Shown here: one piece after another, positions 35,375 to 44,193 of the stretch
How the letters are laid out: every line of letters starts with the position of its first letter
Position numbering within the stretch: position 1 is the first letter of the stretch
Assembly (NCBI GenBank): GCA_002441345.1
Contig: DJVU01000006.1
Coordinates: 159,019 to 223,018, forward strand
Reading direction: 5' to 3'
DNA: 64,000 bases
From: Bacteroidales bacterium UBA6248
GTDB taxonomy: Bacteria; Bacteroidota; Bacteroidia; Bacteroidales; Lentimicrobiaceae
Notes under the pieces: generated by a model
The model's input: the letters and a program-made list of their open reading frames with translations, nothing else
What the model was told of the DNA's origin: nothing
The model's database searches: none
Program-made: the position numbers and the translations under genes

Positions 35375-37492
35375 ATGAAACACAAAGTACCCGTTCTTCT
35401 TTTTTTGGTTTTCTTTTCACTGACTTCGATTTTTGCAGGGCCGGTTAACGTTGAAACCGCCGGGTCGGTAGCCCGCAATTTCCTCTATGAACAGCTTGTA
35501 AAAAAAGGCGTTGCCGTTACCTTCAGCGATGTCGCCGTGAACCACATTCTCACCGAAATGTCGGGCGACCAGCCTGCATATCACATTTTCGGACTGAACC
35601 ACTCGGGATTTGTTATTGTTTCGGGCGAAGATGCCTATACCCCTGTTATCGGCTACTCACTTGAAGCCGGATTTCCGGGAGGTAAACTCGACGATAACTA
35701 CAGCAGTTTTCTTGCAGGTTACCGCGATCAGATCGATTTCATCCGTGCTGAGGCCGTAACACAGGATGCCTCCGTTCGCGAAGCATGGGATTACTGGCAG
35801 TCGTTGCCGGTTGCAAGGTATACGTTTGGGGGAGAACGCAGCGTTGATCCTCTTATCGCAACGCTCTGGAACCAGGATTTTCCGTATAACGCTTATTGTC
35901 CGACAGATGCAGGAGGCTCCGGCGGTCATGTGTATGCCGGTTGCGTCGCTACGGCTATGTCGATGATTATGGCGTATTACCGGTATCCCTTACAAGGTAC
36001 AGGAAGTTACAACTATAATTACGGTGCATATGGTAACATAAGCGCCAATTTTGGTGAAACTACGTACGACTGGGATGCAATGCTGAATTCAATTACCTCG
36101 GGCAGCGGCAGAGCCATAAATGCTATTGCCGAACTACAGTTTCACTGCGGTGTAAGTGTGAGAATGATGTACGGTCCCGACGGTTCGGGAGCATACAGCG
36201 AAGATGTGCCGTATGCCATCCGCACGTATTTCGGTTATTCCTCTTCTGCTCAGCACGTCAGGAAGTCCTTTTATTCACTGTCGGTGTGGGAAAATATGAT
36301 TACCACCAGCCTGGATGAGCTTAAACCGCTTTATTATTCGGGTCAGAGCTCGGAAGGCGGACATGCTTTTGTTCTTGATGGTTATCAAACCGGTGGCACC
36401 GGTAACATGTATCATTTTAATTTCGGATGGAGCGGAAGCGGAAACGGATTTTATACCCTGAACGACGTTGGCGGATACAGCGGTTACCAGGCTATGGTCA
36501 GAAACTTTTTCCCCAATCCGGCCAATTATCCCTTCGATTGTGAAGATCATCTGATTACCTCACCTATGGGAAGCTTTGAAGACCGCAGCGGACCCTTGCA
36601 AAACTACGCCTCCGGCAAAGCCTGCTCATGGCTGATAGCTCCTGAAGATTCGGTGACATCCATCACCCTTTCGTTTAATATGTTTGACCTGGCCGCAGGC
36701 GATGCTGTTAATATTTACGACGGAGAGAACGCCGCAGCTCCGCTGCTGGCATCCTATAATTCGGGCACTTCTGCTGAAAGTGTTGCATCCACGGGCAATC
36801 GCCTTTTCGTGGAATTTATCACCGATGATGCCGAAGAAGCACAGGGCTTCAACGCACAGTTCAACTCCACCTTTCCGTCATTCTGTTCCGGTACAATTAA
36901 TCTTACCGATCCTACAGGCGGGTTCAGCGACGGAAGCGGTGATTTTAACTACAACAACAATTCGATGTGCAAGTGGAAAATCGATCCGGGACCTTTTGCA
37001 ACCGGACTTACCCTCGCATTTTCAGAGTTTGACCTGGAACAGGACAAGGATTATCTGAAGGTATATGCCATCCCGACGAACCAGCTGATTGCAAACCTTA
37101 CCGGATCCGAAATTCCCGAACCCATTGTCTCCCCCACCGGAAAGATGCTTCTGCTCTTTACTTCCAATGGCTTTAATAACCATCATGGTTTCAGTGCAGA
37201 ATACTATATTGAGAACGTAAGTACGCATCAGGTGGCATTTGCCACGAATCTTGCCATCTTTCCCAATCCGGCTAACGGATATACCGAAGTAAAATTCAGT
37301 ATTAAGGAGAGTATGGCTGCTGAATTTGCCATTACCGACCTTACGGGAAGAACCGTTTATTCCGAATCCGGAATGCTGAATCAGGGTCATGTCAGCAGAA
37401 TTATTCGTTTCGGTGACCTGCGCAGCGGCATTTATCTGCTGCACATCCGCACTTCTGCCGGCACATTATCGGGTAAGCTGATTGTGGAATAA
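35375..37492 (+). CDS. Secreted C10 (streptopain-type) cysteine peptidase with CUB domains and T9SS sorting domain
   Basis: A 705-residue relative of streptopain SpeB and interpain. Signal peptide to about residue 21, then a propeptide (about 22-150) with the SpeB-like tract GFVIVSGEDAYTPVIGYS. The catalytic domain has Cys190 (GHVYAGCVATAMSMIM) and His330 (EGGHAFVLDGY), followed by the WG-type end HFNFGWSGSGNGFY. Two CUB-like sandwiches follow (about 395-505 and 510-617), each opened by a Cys-bearing segment, then the T9SS domain (IFPNPANGYTEV to LIVE). It is tandem with a second copy of the same design 163 bp downstream and has its own promoter. Confidence 0.94.
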   Translation: MKHKVPVLLFLVFFSLTSIFAGPVNVETAGSVARNFLYEQLVKKGVAVTFSDVAVNHILTEMSGDQPAYHIFGLNHSGFVIVSGEDAYTPVIGYSLEAGFPGGKLDDNYSSFLAGYRDQIDFIRAEAVTQDASVREAWDYWQSLPVARYTFGGERSVDPLIATLWNQDFPYNAYCPTDAGGSGGHVYAGCVATAMSMIMAYYRYPLQGTGSYNYNYGAYGNISANFGETTYDWDAMLNSITSGSGRAINAIAELQFHCGVSVRMMYGPDGSGAYSEDVPYAIRTYFGYSSSAQHVRKSFYSLSVWENMITTSLDELKPLYYSGQSSEGGHAFVLDGYQTGGTGNMYHFNFGWSGSGNGFYTLNDVGGYSGYQAMVRNFFPNPANYPFDCEDHLITSPMGSFEDRSGPLQNYASGKACSWLIAPEDSVTSITLSFNMFDLAAGDAVNIYDGENAAAPLLASYNSGTSAESVASTGNRLFVEFITDDAEEAQGFNAQFNSTFPSFCSGTINLTDPTGGFSDGSGDFNYNNNSMCKWKIDPGPFATGLTLAFSEFDLEQDKDYLKVYAIPTNQLIANLTGSEIPEPIVSPTGKMLLLFTSNGFNNHHGFSAEYYIENVSTHQVAFATNLAIFPNPANGYTEVKFSIKESMAAEFAITDLTGRTVYSESGMLNQGHVSRIIRFGDLRSGIYLLHIRTSAGTLSGKLIVE

Positions 37493-37514
37493 ATTTTCTG
37501 TTATACTGCAAACG

Positions 37515-37544
37515 GGGATGCCGGTTAACCTGCATCCCTTTTTT
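37515..37544 (+). terminator. Intrinsic terminator after the first C10 peptidase
   Basis: GGGATGC (37515-37521) pairs with GCATCCC (37532-37538), followed by six T. With it the two C10 genes are likely separate transcripts. Confidence 0.8.
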
Positions 37545-37654
37545 ATGCACGTTAACGAGCAGAAAAAACAGCGGCCGTCATCCGGTTTTTTTGCCCCGGG
37601 TTTGTATTTTGGAATTAAATCATGTAGGTTTGAACCCCGAAAAAACATACTTCC

Positions 37655-39754
37655 ATGCTGAAAAGAATTACCCTGTTGTTTATTACTGCTGCCATGCTTG
37701 TTCCGGCATTGGCCGGACATGTTTCGGAGCAAATGGCCCGCCAGGTTGCAAGCGCTTTCATGCACAGTCGCTTACCACTCAATAATCCCGCAACCCTGCA
37801 ATCGCTAACCTCCGGACCGGTCATCACGATTGGTGAGAATCCGGTTGTGTTGTATGCCTTTAATTTCGACAGGGGTGGGTATGTGCTCGTGTCGGCTACC
37901 GATGCAGCCATCCCGGTACCTGGCTACTCGCTCGATGGTTACTATTCCCAAATCAACCAGCCGCCTGCAATGGCTGCCTGGATTGCCGGATACGAACTTC
38001 AGATCCGGGAGATAATTGAGGAAAGCCTTCCGGCCGATGATGCGATTAATTCTGCCTGGGATGCTCTGCTGCAGTACAATCCGGCAGTCAAAACCGCAGT
38101 AACGGGGGTTGAACCCCTTTTGCCCTCAACCTGGGATCAGGGATCCAGGTATAACGACCTCTGCCCCGAAGACAGCAACGGCCCCGGCGGACACGTTTAT
38201 GCGGGATGCGTGGCAACAGCAATGTCGCAGGTGATGTACTACTGGAGATACCCCCTGAACGGAACCGGGAGTCACGGCTACCAGTCGTCTTACGGCTACC
38301 TTTTTGTCAATTTCGCTGAAGCAGACTACGATTACGAGCAGATGCGCAACGAAATAGGCCCTGAATCCAACTACGAAATGGCTGAATTACAATATCATGC
38401 CGGTGTGTCCGTGGATATGATGTATTCAGCAAACGGATCGGGAGCTTACAGTTTTGATGCCGCTAATTCATTGAAACAGTATTTTGGTTATTCGGATCAG
38501 CTTTCGCTCAGGCAGAAAAATTCCTACTCAAACCAGGAATGGGCACAGCTGCTGATCAGTAACATCGACAATGGCTGGCCAATGTATTACAACGGCTATG
38601 GTTCAGGAGGCCATGCATTTAATGTGGATGGTTATCAGGGCTCGGATTATTTCCATTTCAACTGGGGATGGAGCGGATCATACAACGGCTATTTCTATCT
38701 GAACAACCTGAATCCCGGTGGTAATAATTTTACACAGGGACAGGGTGCCATTGTAAATTTTTATCCCGGAAGCAATTATCCGTATTACTGCAACGGGGTA
38801 AAAACACTGACGCGACATAACGGAACCATTGAAGATGGAAGCGGCCCGGTTGATAATTACATTGCCGGTCTCAACTGCGGATGGCTTATTGCACCGAACG
38901 ATTCGGTGACCGGGCTTTCCCTTTCGTTCGAAAAATTTAACCTTGCAGCCGGAGATGTGCTGCATGTATTCGATGGGCCCGATGCTTCACACCCCCTGCT
39001 TGGCAGTTTCACGGGCACTGAGATTCCAGGGGCAGTTACGGCAACACACGACCGAATGTACCTTGAGTTTCTGACCGAAGGCGACGAGGGAAGCGGTTTC
39101 AGGATTTCATACAACAGTACCCTGGCCGAATACTGTTCCGGCACCACCACCTACAACGAAGCATCCGGATTTATATTCGACGGCAGCGGAAGCCGGACAT
39201 ACAACAACAACAGCCTCTGCAAATTCAGGGTGGAGCCGGAAAATGCATCGTCCATCACATTCTACTTCCGCTCGCTTGATACCGAGCCCGATAACGATGT
39301 AATTAAAATATACAATCTGGCCAGTCAACAGGTAGTGGCTACCATTTCGGGGAACGAACTTCCGGAACCCGTGATCGTACCCTCGGGTAAAGCAATGATG
39401 CTTTTTTCTTCAAACGCAAGTGTAACCGGGCAGGGCTGGGAAATTGAATATACCAGCAGTTCAACGTCGGTAGATGCTGCATATATGCAAACATCCGATA
39501 AGCTGAGCCTGCAGGTGAATCCCATGCCCTGCAAAGTATGGATGAATATTGAAATTACAGTTTCCGCCATCGCGGAGATGAGCATCGTACTTACCGATAT
39601 TTCAGGAAGAGAGGTGAGAAATTATGGTAACCACACCGCATTCAATGGCCGGGTGCTTGTACTGCCGGTGGATGGATTGCAAAGCGGGGTTTATCTTCTG
39701 AAGTATGTATCGCCGGCAGGCTCCGGCATCAGCAAGGTGATGATCGCAGGTTAA
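37655..39754 (+). CDS. Secreted C10 (streptopain-type) cysteine peptidase, tandem paralogue
   Basis: A 699-residue protein with the same domain plan as its upstream neighbour: signal peptide (MLKRITLLFITAAMLVPALAG), propeptide with GGYVLVSATDAAIPVPGYS, and a catalytic domain with Cys185 (GHVYAGCVATAMSQVM) and His320 (SGGHAFNVDGY). Two CUB-like domains follow (from about YCNGVKTLTRH and YCSGTTTYNEAS), then a weaker T9SS tail (LQVNPMPCKVW to VMIAG). Divergence from the first copy outside the active site is clear, so the duplication is old. A TATTTTGG near 37605 is a weak -7 candidate. A terminator follows at 39781-39832. Confidence 0.94.
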   Translation: MLKRITLLFITAAMLVPALAGHVSEQMARQVASAFMHSRLPLNNPATLQSLTSGPVITIGENPVVLYAFNFDRGGYVLVSATDAAIPVPGYSLDGYYSQINQPPAMAAWIAGYELQIREIIEESLPADDAINSAWDALLQYNPAVKTAVTGVEPLLPSTWDQGSRYNDLCPEDSNGPGGHVYAGCVATAMSQVMYYWRYPLNGTGSHGYQSSYGYLFVNFAEADYDYEQMRNEIGPESNYEMAELQYHAGVSVDMMYSANGSGAYSFDAANSLKQYFGYSDQLSLRQKNSYSNQEWAQLLISNIDNGWPMYYNGYGSGGHAFNVDGYQGSDYFHFNWGWSGSYNGYFYLNNLNPGGNNFTQGQGAIVNFYPGSNYPYYCNGVKTLTRHNGTIEDGSGPVDNYIAGLNCGWLIAPNDSVTGLSLSFEKFNLAAGDVLHVFDGPDASHPLLGSFTGTEIPGAVTATHDRMYLEFLTEGDEGSGFRISYNSTLAEYCSGTTTYNEASGFIFDGSGSRTYNNNSLCKFRVEPENASSITFYFRSLDTEPDNDVIKIYNLASQQVVATISGNELPEPVIVPSGKAMMLFSSNASVTGQGWEIEYTSSSTSVDAAYMQTSDKLSLQVNPMPCKVWMNIEITVSAIAEMSIVLTDISGREVRNYGNHTAFNGRVLVLPVDGLQSGVYLLKYVSPAGSGISKVMIAG

Positions 39755-39780
39755 AACCGTAAGGATACGGTATACCGGTC

Positions 39781-39832
39781 ACATCCCGGAGAGTGGTTGT
39801 TTGTTATAACCCCTTCCGGGATGTCGCTTTTT
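39781..39832 (+). terminator. Intrinsic terminator after the second C10 peptidase
   Basis: Perfect 10-bp stem ACATCCCGGA (39781-39790) with TCCGGGATGT (39815-39824), a 24-nt loop, then CGC and five T. It lies just before the 3' end of phoH on the other strand. Confidence 0.75.
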
Positions 39833-39835
39833 GTA

Positions 39836-40855
39836 TTACAGAGCAGGAATTTCCGGATTATCCGCATCTTCACCGGCTGAAGGTTCTTTGGTGTTCTTCG
39901 GCCCGGGTTTTGCGGCGGTTTCATTTTCATAGGCACGGATGATGCGCGTTACCAGCTTGTGGCGTACCACATCCGACTCATCAAGCATAATGATACCGAT
40001 TCCGGGGATTCCGTCGAGAATGCGGACTGCCTGCATCAGACCCGAATGCTGATGCCGGGGAAGGTCGATCTGGGTAACATCGCCCGTAATAAAAAACTTG
40101 GCTGCCCTGCCCATACGGGTCAGAAACATTTTAAGCTGGCTTGATGTCGCGTTCTGGGCTTCATCGAGAATGGCAAAAACGTTATCAAGGGTTCTGCCGC
40201 GCATGAAGGCCAGCGGAGCAATCTCAATAGTACCGTCTTCAATATAGGTGAGAAGTTTCTGTGGCGGCAGCATATCGCGGAGAGCATCGTAAAGCGGCTG
40301 CATGTAAGGGTCGAGTTTTTCCTTCATATCGCCGGGAAGAAATCCGAGATTCTCGCCGGCTTCCACAGCCGGACGTGTAAGGATAATGCGCTTCACCTCC
40401 CGGTTTTTCAGAGCACGTACTGCAAGGGCAACCGCAGTATAGGTTTTTCCGGTTCCGGCCGGCCCGATGGCAAACACCATGTCGTTCTTTTCAACTCCTT
40501 CAACAATCTTTATCTGATTCGGTGTCCTGGCCTTTATAAGCAATCCGTTACGACCGTGAACCAGAACGTCGGGCGAGCTGCTCCTGACACTTGTTCCGTT
40601 ACCTCCGGATTCAGACAGCTGAACGATGTCCCTTTCGCTGAGATTGCCGAAGCGCTCGAAATGCAGAAGAAGTGCAGTGAAAAATTCTTCGAATGCCATC
40701 AGCTCCCCGGGATCGCCTATCGCTTTTAGAAACTCACCACGGGCTATAAACTTGAGTTTTGGAAAAAGATTCCTGATCGTATTCAGGTTGCGGTCGCCTG
40801 CGCCGTAAATCTCAAGCGGACTGTAGGATTCTATGCTGAAAACCTTTTCACTCAT
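39836..40855 (-). CDS. PhoH family ATPase
   Basis: A 339-residue member of the PhoH/YbeZ family, cytosolic ATPases linked to RNA metabolism and ribosome maturation. An N-terminal KH-like part (about 1-100) is followed by Walker A GPAGTGKTYTAVALAV, the family tract ILTRPAVEAGENLGFLPGD, Walker B with ILDEAQNAT and TGDVTQIDLP. It has a charged C-terminal tail. ATG 40855 (MSEKVFSIES) is favoured over 40906. YbeY, its common partner, is not adjacent. A palindrome (40941-40954) and a -7 box (40972-40979) lie upstream. Confidence 0.92.
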   Translation of the reverse strand: MSEKVFSIESYSPLEIYGAGDRNLNTIRNLFPKLKFIARGEFLKAIGDPGELMAFEEFFTALLLHFERFGNLSERDIVQLSESGGNGTSVRSSSPDVLVHGRNGLLIKARTPNQIKIVEGVEKNDMVFAIGPAGTGKTYTAVALAVRALKNREVKRIILTRPAVEAGENLGFLPGDMKEKLDPYMQPLYDALRDMLPPQKLLTYIEDGTIEIAPLAFMRGRTLDNVFAILDEAQNATSSQLKMFLTRMGRAAKFFITGDVTQIDLPRHQHSGLMQAVRILDGIPGIGIIMLDESDVVRHKLVTRIIRAYENETAAKPGPKNTKEPSAGEDADNPEIPAL

Positions 40856-40940
40856 ACATTCTGTCTGGTTTCTGAATTGCCTTTTTCCGTCTGTCCCAAA
40901 AGGCATGAAAAGCCGGAGAAATTTCTAAAATGCCGGATCA

Positions 40941-40954
40941 AACGGCAAGCCGTT
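40941..40954. repeat. Short palindrome in the phoH leader
   Basis: AACGGC-AA-GCCGTT, perfect 6-bp half-sites with a 2-bp spacer, between the phoH -7 box and its start. It could be an operator for a dimeric regulator; there is no direct evidence. Confidence 0.5.
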
Positions 40955-40971
40955 CGTTTGCATCCTTTCGG

Positions 40972-40979
40972 CAAAATTA
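40972..40979 (-). promoter_or_regulatory. Candidate -7 promoter element for phoH
   Basis: TAATTTTG on the minus strand (TAnnTTTG), about 115 bp before the ATG. No -33 at the right distance. Confidence 0.35.
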
Positions 40980-41312
40980 GCCATTTTCCGCTTTCGCTGC
41001 TGAAATTCAATTAATGCCGGCTCTTCGCCTGTATATGCATTCCCTCGGGAGGGCCAATCTTCGCCGGCATGAAAATACGTGCATTCCTAATTGCAATGCC
41101 GCTGCCGGACCGTAGCAACTTCTTTCAGGTTCCGTTCATCGGCTGTTATTCCTTCCGGATTGATAAAGGAATCCGGGTCAGAAATAATTCCGTATTGAAC
41201 GTGTATGCAGGGTAATACAGGAAGACGTATTTCCGGTTCCCGGCCTCTCCGGGTTACATGTCGTGCTGCCGTTAACTTAAGCTGACGGCACTGAGGCATC
41301 GTCAATATTTTG

Positions 41313-41342
41313 TTGGAGGTTAAAGTAAAAGACTGATCTTTG
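41313..41342 (+). promoter_or_regulatory. Promoter of hydF
   Basis: TTG at 41313-41315 (in TTTTGTTG), 19-bp spacer, GATCTTTG at 41335-41342, one mismatch from TAnnTTTG. The ATG is 26 bp downstream. Confidence 0.55.
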
Positions 41343-41367
41343 TATAGCACTAAATAACCGTATCGCA

Positions 41368-42597
41368 ATGGCGAAAGGAAAGGATACGAAACCCCATATT
41401 GGCATATTCGGGCGCCGCAATAATGGAAAAAGTTCACTCATTAATGCGCTGGCAGGGCAGGAGCTTGCCATTGTTTCGGATGTTGCCGGAACAACTACCG
41501 ATCCTGTGAAAAAATCAATGGAGATCCCGGGAATAGGCCCGGTAATTCTTATTGATACAGCCGGAATTGATGATGCCGGAGAATTGGGGGCAAAAAGAGT
41601 TGCCAAAACCAGGGAAATATTAAAAATCATTGATTTTGCTGTTCTCGTTATTAGCGGAAATACGTTTGGAGAGCCCGAGCACGACCTGATAGGGGAGTTT
41701 GAAGAAAAAAATGTCCCGTTTCTGATTGTCCACAATAAAAGCGACCTGCACCCGGCCGATACATCCTTTCTTTCGGAATTGAATGCAACATTCGGGGTTC
41801 CGGTTCTGGACTTCAGTTCAACACTGCATCCCGATACGGACAAGCTGGTTGCTGCAATACGGCAGCAAATTCCGGAATCTGCCTATATCGCTCCTCCGAT
41901 GCTTGGCGACCTGATTTCGCCAGGCGATATTGTTTTGCTGATAACCCCGATAGATATGGAAGCTCCCGAAGGCAGAATGATATTGCCTCAGGTTCAGGCT
42001 ATACGCGATACCCTCGATCATGGCGGAATCAATGTTGTGTGCAAGGAAACGGAAGTTGACCGCCTGATCGGCATTCTGCATCCGAAACCCGTTATGGCTG
42101 TAACCGACAGCCAGGTCTTTCCCAAGGCAGATGCCGCAATCCCGAAAAACGTCATGCTGACCAGCTTCAGCATTTTGCTTGCCCGTCAGCGCGGCGATTT
42201 TCAGAATTACCTTAATGGCACTCCCAGGATCGATGATTTGAAGGACGGAGACCGCATTCTGATTCTGGAATCGTGCACCCATCATGTTTCGTGCGACGAT
42301 ATCGGCAGGGAGAAGATTCCGCGATGGCTTGGGGATTACACCGGAAAGAAACTTGAATACGAAGTGGTGGCGGGCCTTTCAAGGCTTCCGCGCGATATCC
42401 GTGAATATGCCATGGTAATACAGTGCGGGGGATGCGTAATTACGCGAAAACAAATTATCAACAGACTTAAACCGGCTGTTGATGCCGGAATACCGGTGAC
42501 CAATTACGGTATGGCCATTGCCTGGGTGCATGGCATCTACAAGAGGGCAATTCAACCTTTTAAAAGTTCTGTTGCCGGGCCGGAAGAGGATGTGTGA
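41368..42597 (+). CDS. hydF: [FeFe] hydrogenase H-cluster maturation GTPase HydF
   Basis: HydF is the scaffold on which HydE and HydG build the 2Fe subcluster of [FeFe] hydrogenase. The 409-residue protein has an N-terminal GTPase (P-loop GRRNNGKSS 15-23, GTTTDP, DTAG 63-66, NKSD 123-126), a dimerisation part, and a C-terminal cluster domain with Cys303-x-His305, Cys353 and Cys356. In many HydF proteins the residue before the first Cys of CxxC is His; here it is Gln352 (QCGGC). No hydE, hydG or hydrogenase gene is in the window. It has its own promoter and is followed by an unrelated SDR gene. Confidence 0.95.
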   Translation: MAKGKDTKPHIGIFGRRNNGKSSLINALAGQELAIVSDVAGTTTDPVKKSMEIPGIGPVILIDTAGIDDAGELGAKRVAKTREILKIIDFAVLVISGNTFGEPEHDLIGEFEEKNVPFLIVHNKSDLHPADTSFLSELNATFGVPVLDFSSTLHPDTDKLVAAIRQQIPESAYIAPPMLGDLISPGDIVLLITPIDMEAPEGRMILPQVQAIRDTLDHGGINVVCKETEVDRLIGILHPKPVMAVTDSQVFPKADAAIPKNVMLTSFSILLARQRGDFQNYLNGTPRIDDLKDGDRILILESCTHHVSCDDIGREKIPRWLGDYTGKKLEYEVVAGLSRLPRDIREYAMVIQCGGCVITRKQIINRLKPAVDAGIPVTNYGMAIAWVHGIYKRAIQPFKSSVAGPEEDV

Positions 42598-42667
42598 GTC
42601 TGACCTGTTACTATACAGAAAATGCCGCCCGAAAAAAAAGTACTGAACTGCTAAAAATAATGATACC

Positions 42668-43369
42668 ATGAACATAGTCGTAACCGGAGCATCATCCGGA
42701 ATCGGAAGAGAAACAGCCCGGATACTTGCAGGAATGCCCGGCAACCGCCTGGTGATTATTGCCCGCAACAGCATGAAGATTCAGGCTCTCGCCGGTGAGT
42801 GCAATATCCGTATGCGCGAAACCGTAATGCAGCCGGTGCAGTTCGATCTTTCGAAAGATGACCCCGCCGGACTCGCCGATATCATCAACCGCAGGCTGGG
42901 CAGGGTCGATGTGCTTATAAACAACGCAGGAACTCTCGTAAACAAGCCTTTCGGCAACTATATACCAGCCGATCTGGAAGAACTTTTCAAGGTGAATGCC
43001 ATAGCTCCGTTTATGCTGATTCAGGCTATGCTTCCTTTTTTTAATCCGCAGGCACACATAGTGAACATCGGCAGTATGGGAGGGGTGCAGGGCAGCGTTA
43101 AATTTGCCGGACTGGCTGCCTACAGTGCCAGCAAAGGTGCACTGGCGGTACTTACCGAATGTCTGGCAGATGAGCTGGCTGGAAGAAAAATTTCAGTTAA
43201 CTGTCTTGCTTTCGGATCGGTGCAAACGGAGATGCTTGCCAGAGCTTTCCCTGACTATAAAGCACCCGTGAGTGCGGATGAGATGGGTAGCTGGGTGGCT
43301 GATTTTGCCTTAAACGGACACAGATTTTTCAATGGAAAGGTTTTACCGGTATCTTTGTCCACACCTTAA
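42668..43369 (+). CDS. Short-chain dehydrogenase/reductase (classical SDR)
   Basis: NAD(P)-dependent oxidoreductase of 233 residues. Cofactor motif TGASSGIG (6-13), the structural NNAG tract (LINNAGTL), catalytic Ser in IGSMGG and YxxxK in YSASKGA. Classical SDRs of this length act on many alcohols or ketones; nothing here fixes the substrate. It lies 70 bp after hydF and 17 bp before the RseC-like gene, so it may share their transcript. Confidence 0.88.
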   Translation: MNIVVTGASSGIGRETARILAGMPGNRLVIIARNSMKIQALAGECNIRMRETVMQPVQFDLSKDDPAGLADIINRRLGRVDVLINNAGTLVNKPFGNYIPADLEELFKVNAIAPFMLIQAMLPFFNPQAHIVNIGSMGGVQGSVKFAGLAAYSASKGALAVLTECLADELAGRKISVNCLAFGSVQTEMLARAFPDYKAPVSADEMGSWVADFALNGHRFFNGKVLPVSLSTP

Positions 43370-43386
43370 ATATTGTTTGTTTTCCT

Positions 43387-43803
43387 ATGTCAAATCCTGA
43401 ATGCATAGCCAAAACCGGTGTAGTTCAAAGTGTTGAAAGAGACCGGATACTTGTTAGGATATTGGCCGAAAGTGCCTGTTCGGCCTGTCATGCCAAAGGA
43501 GCCTGCACTGCTTCGGATACCTCTGAAAAACTGATTGAGGTTAATCCCGCCGATGCAGCTGAGGTAAAACCCGGACAGGTAGTAACCGTAAATATGGCAG
43601 CTTCGGCAGGTAACAGGGCGCTCTTTTATGGTTATATTCTCCCCTTTATCCTGGTATTTCTTACGCTGTTGATTTTTTCCGCACTTACATCGGAAGCCGT
43701 TGCCGGAGCTCTTTCTCTGGCCATTCTGATACCGTATTATCTCATACTTTTCCTGCTCAGAAAACGCATGGCATCGCGTTTCCGGTTTTCCATCACCACC
43801 TGA
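43387..43803 (+). CDS. RseC/MucC-type membrane protein
   Basis: A 138-residue protein of the SoxR-reducing-system RseC family. It has an N-terminal soluble part with a Cys cluster (Cys31, Cys34, Cys40 in SACSACHAKGAC) and two membrane helices (about 77-97 and 101-120), ending in a basic tail. In Bacteroidota and Proteobacteria rseC often precedes or accompanies rnf genes, as here (rnfB starts 390 bp downstream), and is thought to join electron flow from Rnf/Rsx. The Cys residues may hold a metal or FeS centre. Confidence 0.88.
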   Translation: MSNPECIAKTGVVQSVERDRILVRILAESACSACHAKGACTASDTSEKLIEVNPADAAEVKPGQVVTVNMAASAGNRALFYGYILPFILVFLTLLIFSALTSEAVAGALSLAILIPYYLILFLLRKRMASRFRFSITT

Positions 43804-44047
43804 TTGAAAAGACAAGGGTTTAGGGCCGGAAACAGAGTGCCCTTACCTCGTACTTTTGCTTTTTTATGTATATGAACTGCTATATGGTCTGAAACCTGTA
43901 GCTTTTCATGGTTTTCCTGCCCTGTTTGAAATAGTACGTGCCGGTTCGGATGCTTTATCCGTAATTTATAGTAATTCTAAACAATAATGTAACATGCTGA
44001 AATACAAAAATATGTATATGTGGCTCTCTGGGCTGAAAAACATAGTA

Positions 44048-44080
44048 TCTATCTAATTAATTGATTGACATATAGATAGA
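44048..44080. repeat. Inverted repeat upstream of rnfB
   Basis: TCTATCTA (44048-44055) and TAGATAGA (44073-44080), 17-bp spacer, centred about 130 bp before rnfB and about 65 bp before the proximal -7 box. A possible operator. Confidence 0.5.
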
Positions 44081-44128
44081 ATCATTCTAAATTACATCCC
44101 TGATGTCCTGAAATTTTTTAATTGTTGT

Positions 44129-44136
44129 TACATTTG
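44129..44136 (+). promoter_or_regulatory. Candidate -7 promoter element for rnfBCDGEA
   Basis: TACATTTG, exact TAnnTTTG, 57 bp before the GTG start of rnfB. No good TTG at -33, which would suit an activated promoter. Confidence 0.45.
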
Positions 44137-44193
44137 TCTGCTCTGGCCGTTAGGGTTCAGGTGAAGTAATTTGCACTTTAAAAGAAGCAGGCT

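Larger units (their letters stand above)
40856..41367. other. 512-bp gene-free region with several inverted repeats
   Basis: Between phoH and hydF. I see no convincing gene; the minus frame 41087-41437 overlaps the hydF start and lacks protein character. Structures: palindrome AACGGCAAGCCGTT at 40941-40954; -7 box for phoH at 40972-40979; outer inverted repeat ATGCCGGC (41014-41021) with GCCGGCAT (41063-41070) enclosing CCCTC/GAGGG (41042-41053); a weak TGCCGT/ACGGCA hairpin (41267-41290); and the hydF promoter. Confidence 0.6.
43804..44193. other. AT-rich 390-bp region upstream of the rnf operon
   Basis: No gene. It contains two TAnnTTTG elements (43851-43858 and 44129-44136), an inverted repeat TCTATCTA/TAGATAGA (44048-44055 and 44073-44080), and the word ATTCTAAA twice. 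Much more AT-rich than its surroundings, it fits a regulatory region for rnf. Confidence 0.6.

Noticed and set aside
41267..41290. TGCCGT/ACGGCA hairpin before hydF as a terminator
   Set aside because: Short stem, no T-run, and it lies upstream of a promoter rather than after a gene on that strand.
41087..41437. 116-codon minus-strand frame in the phoH-hydF gap
   Set aside because: Runs into the hydF coding region and covers the hydF promoter; no recognisable features.
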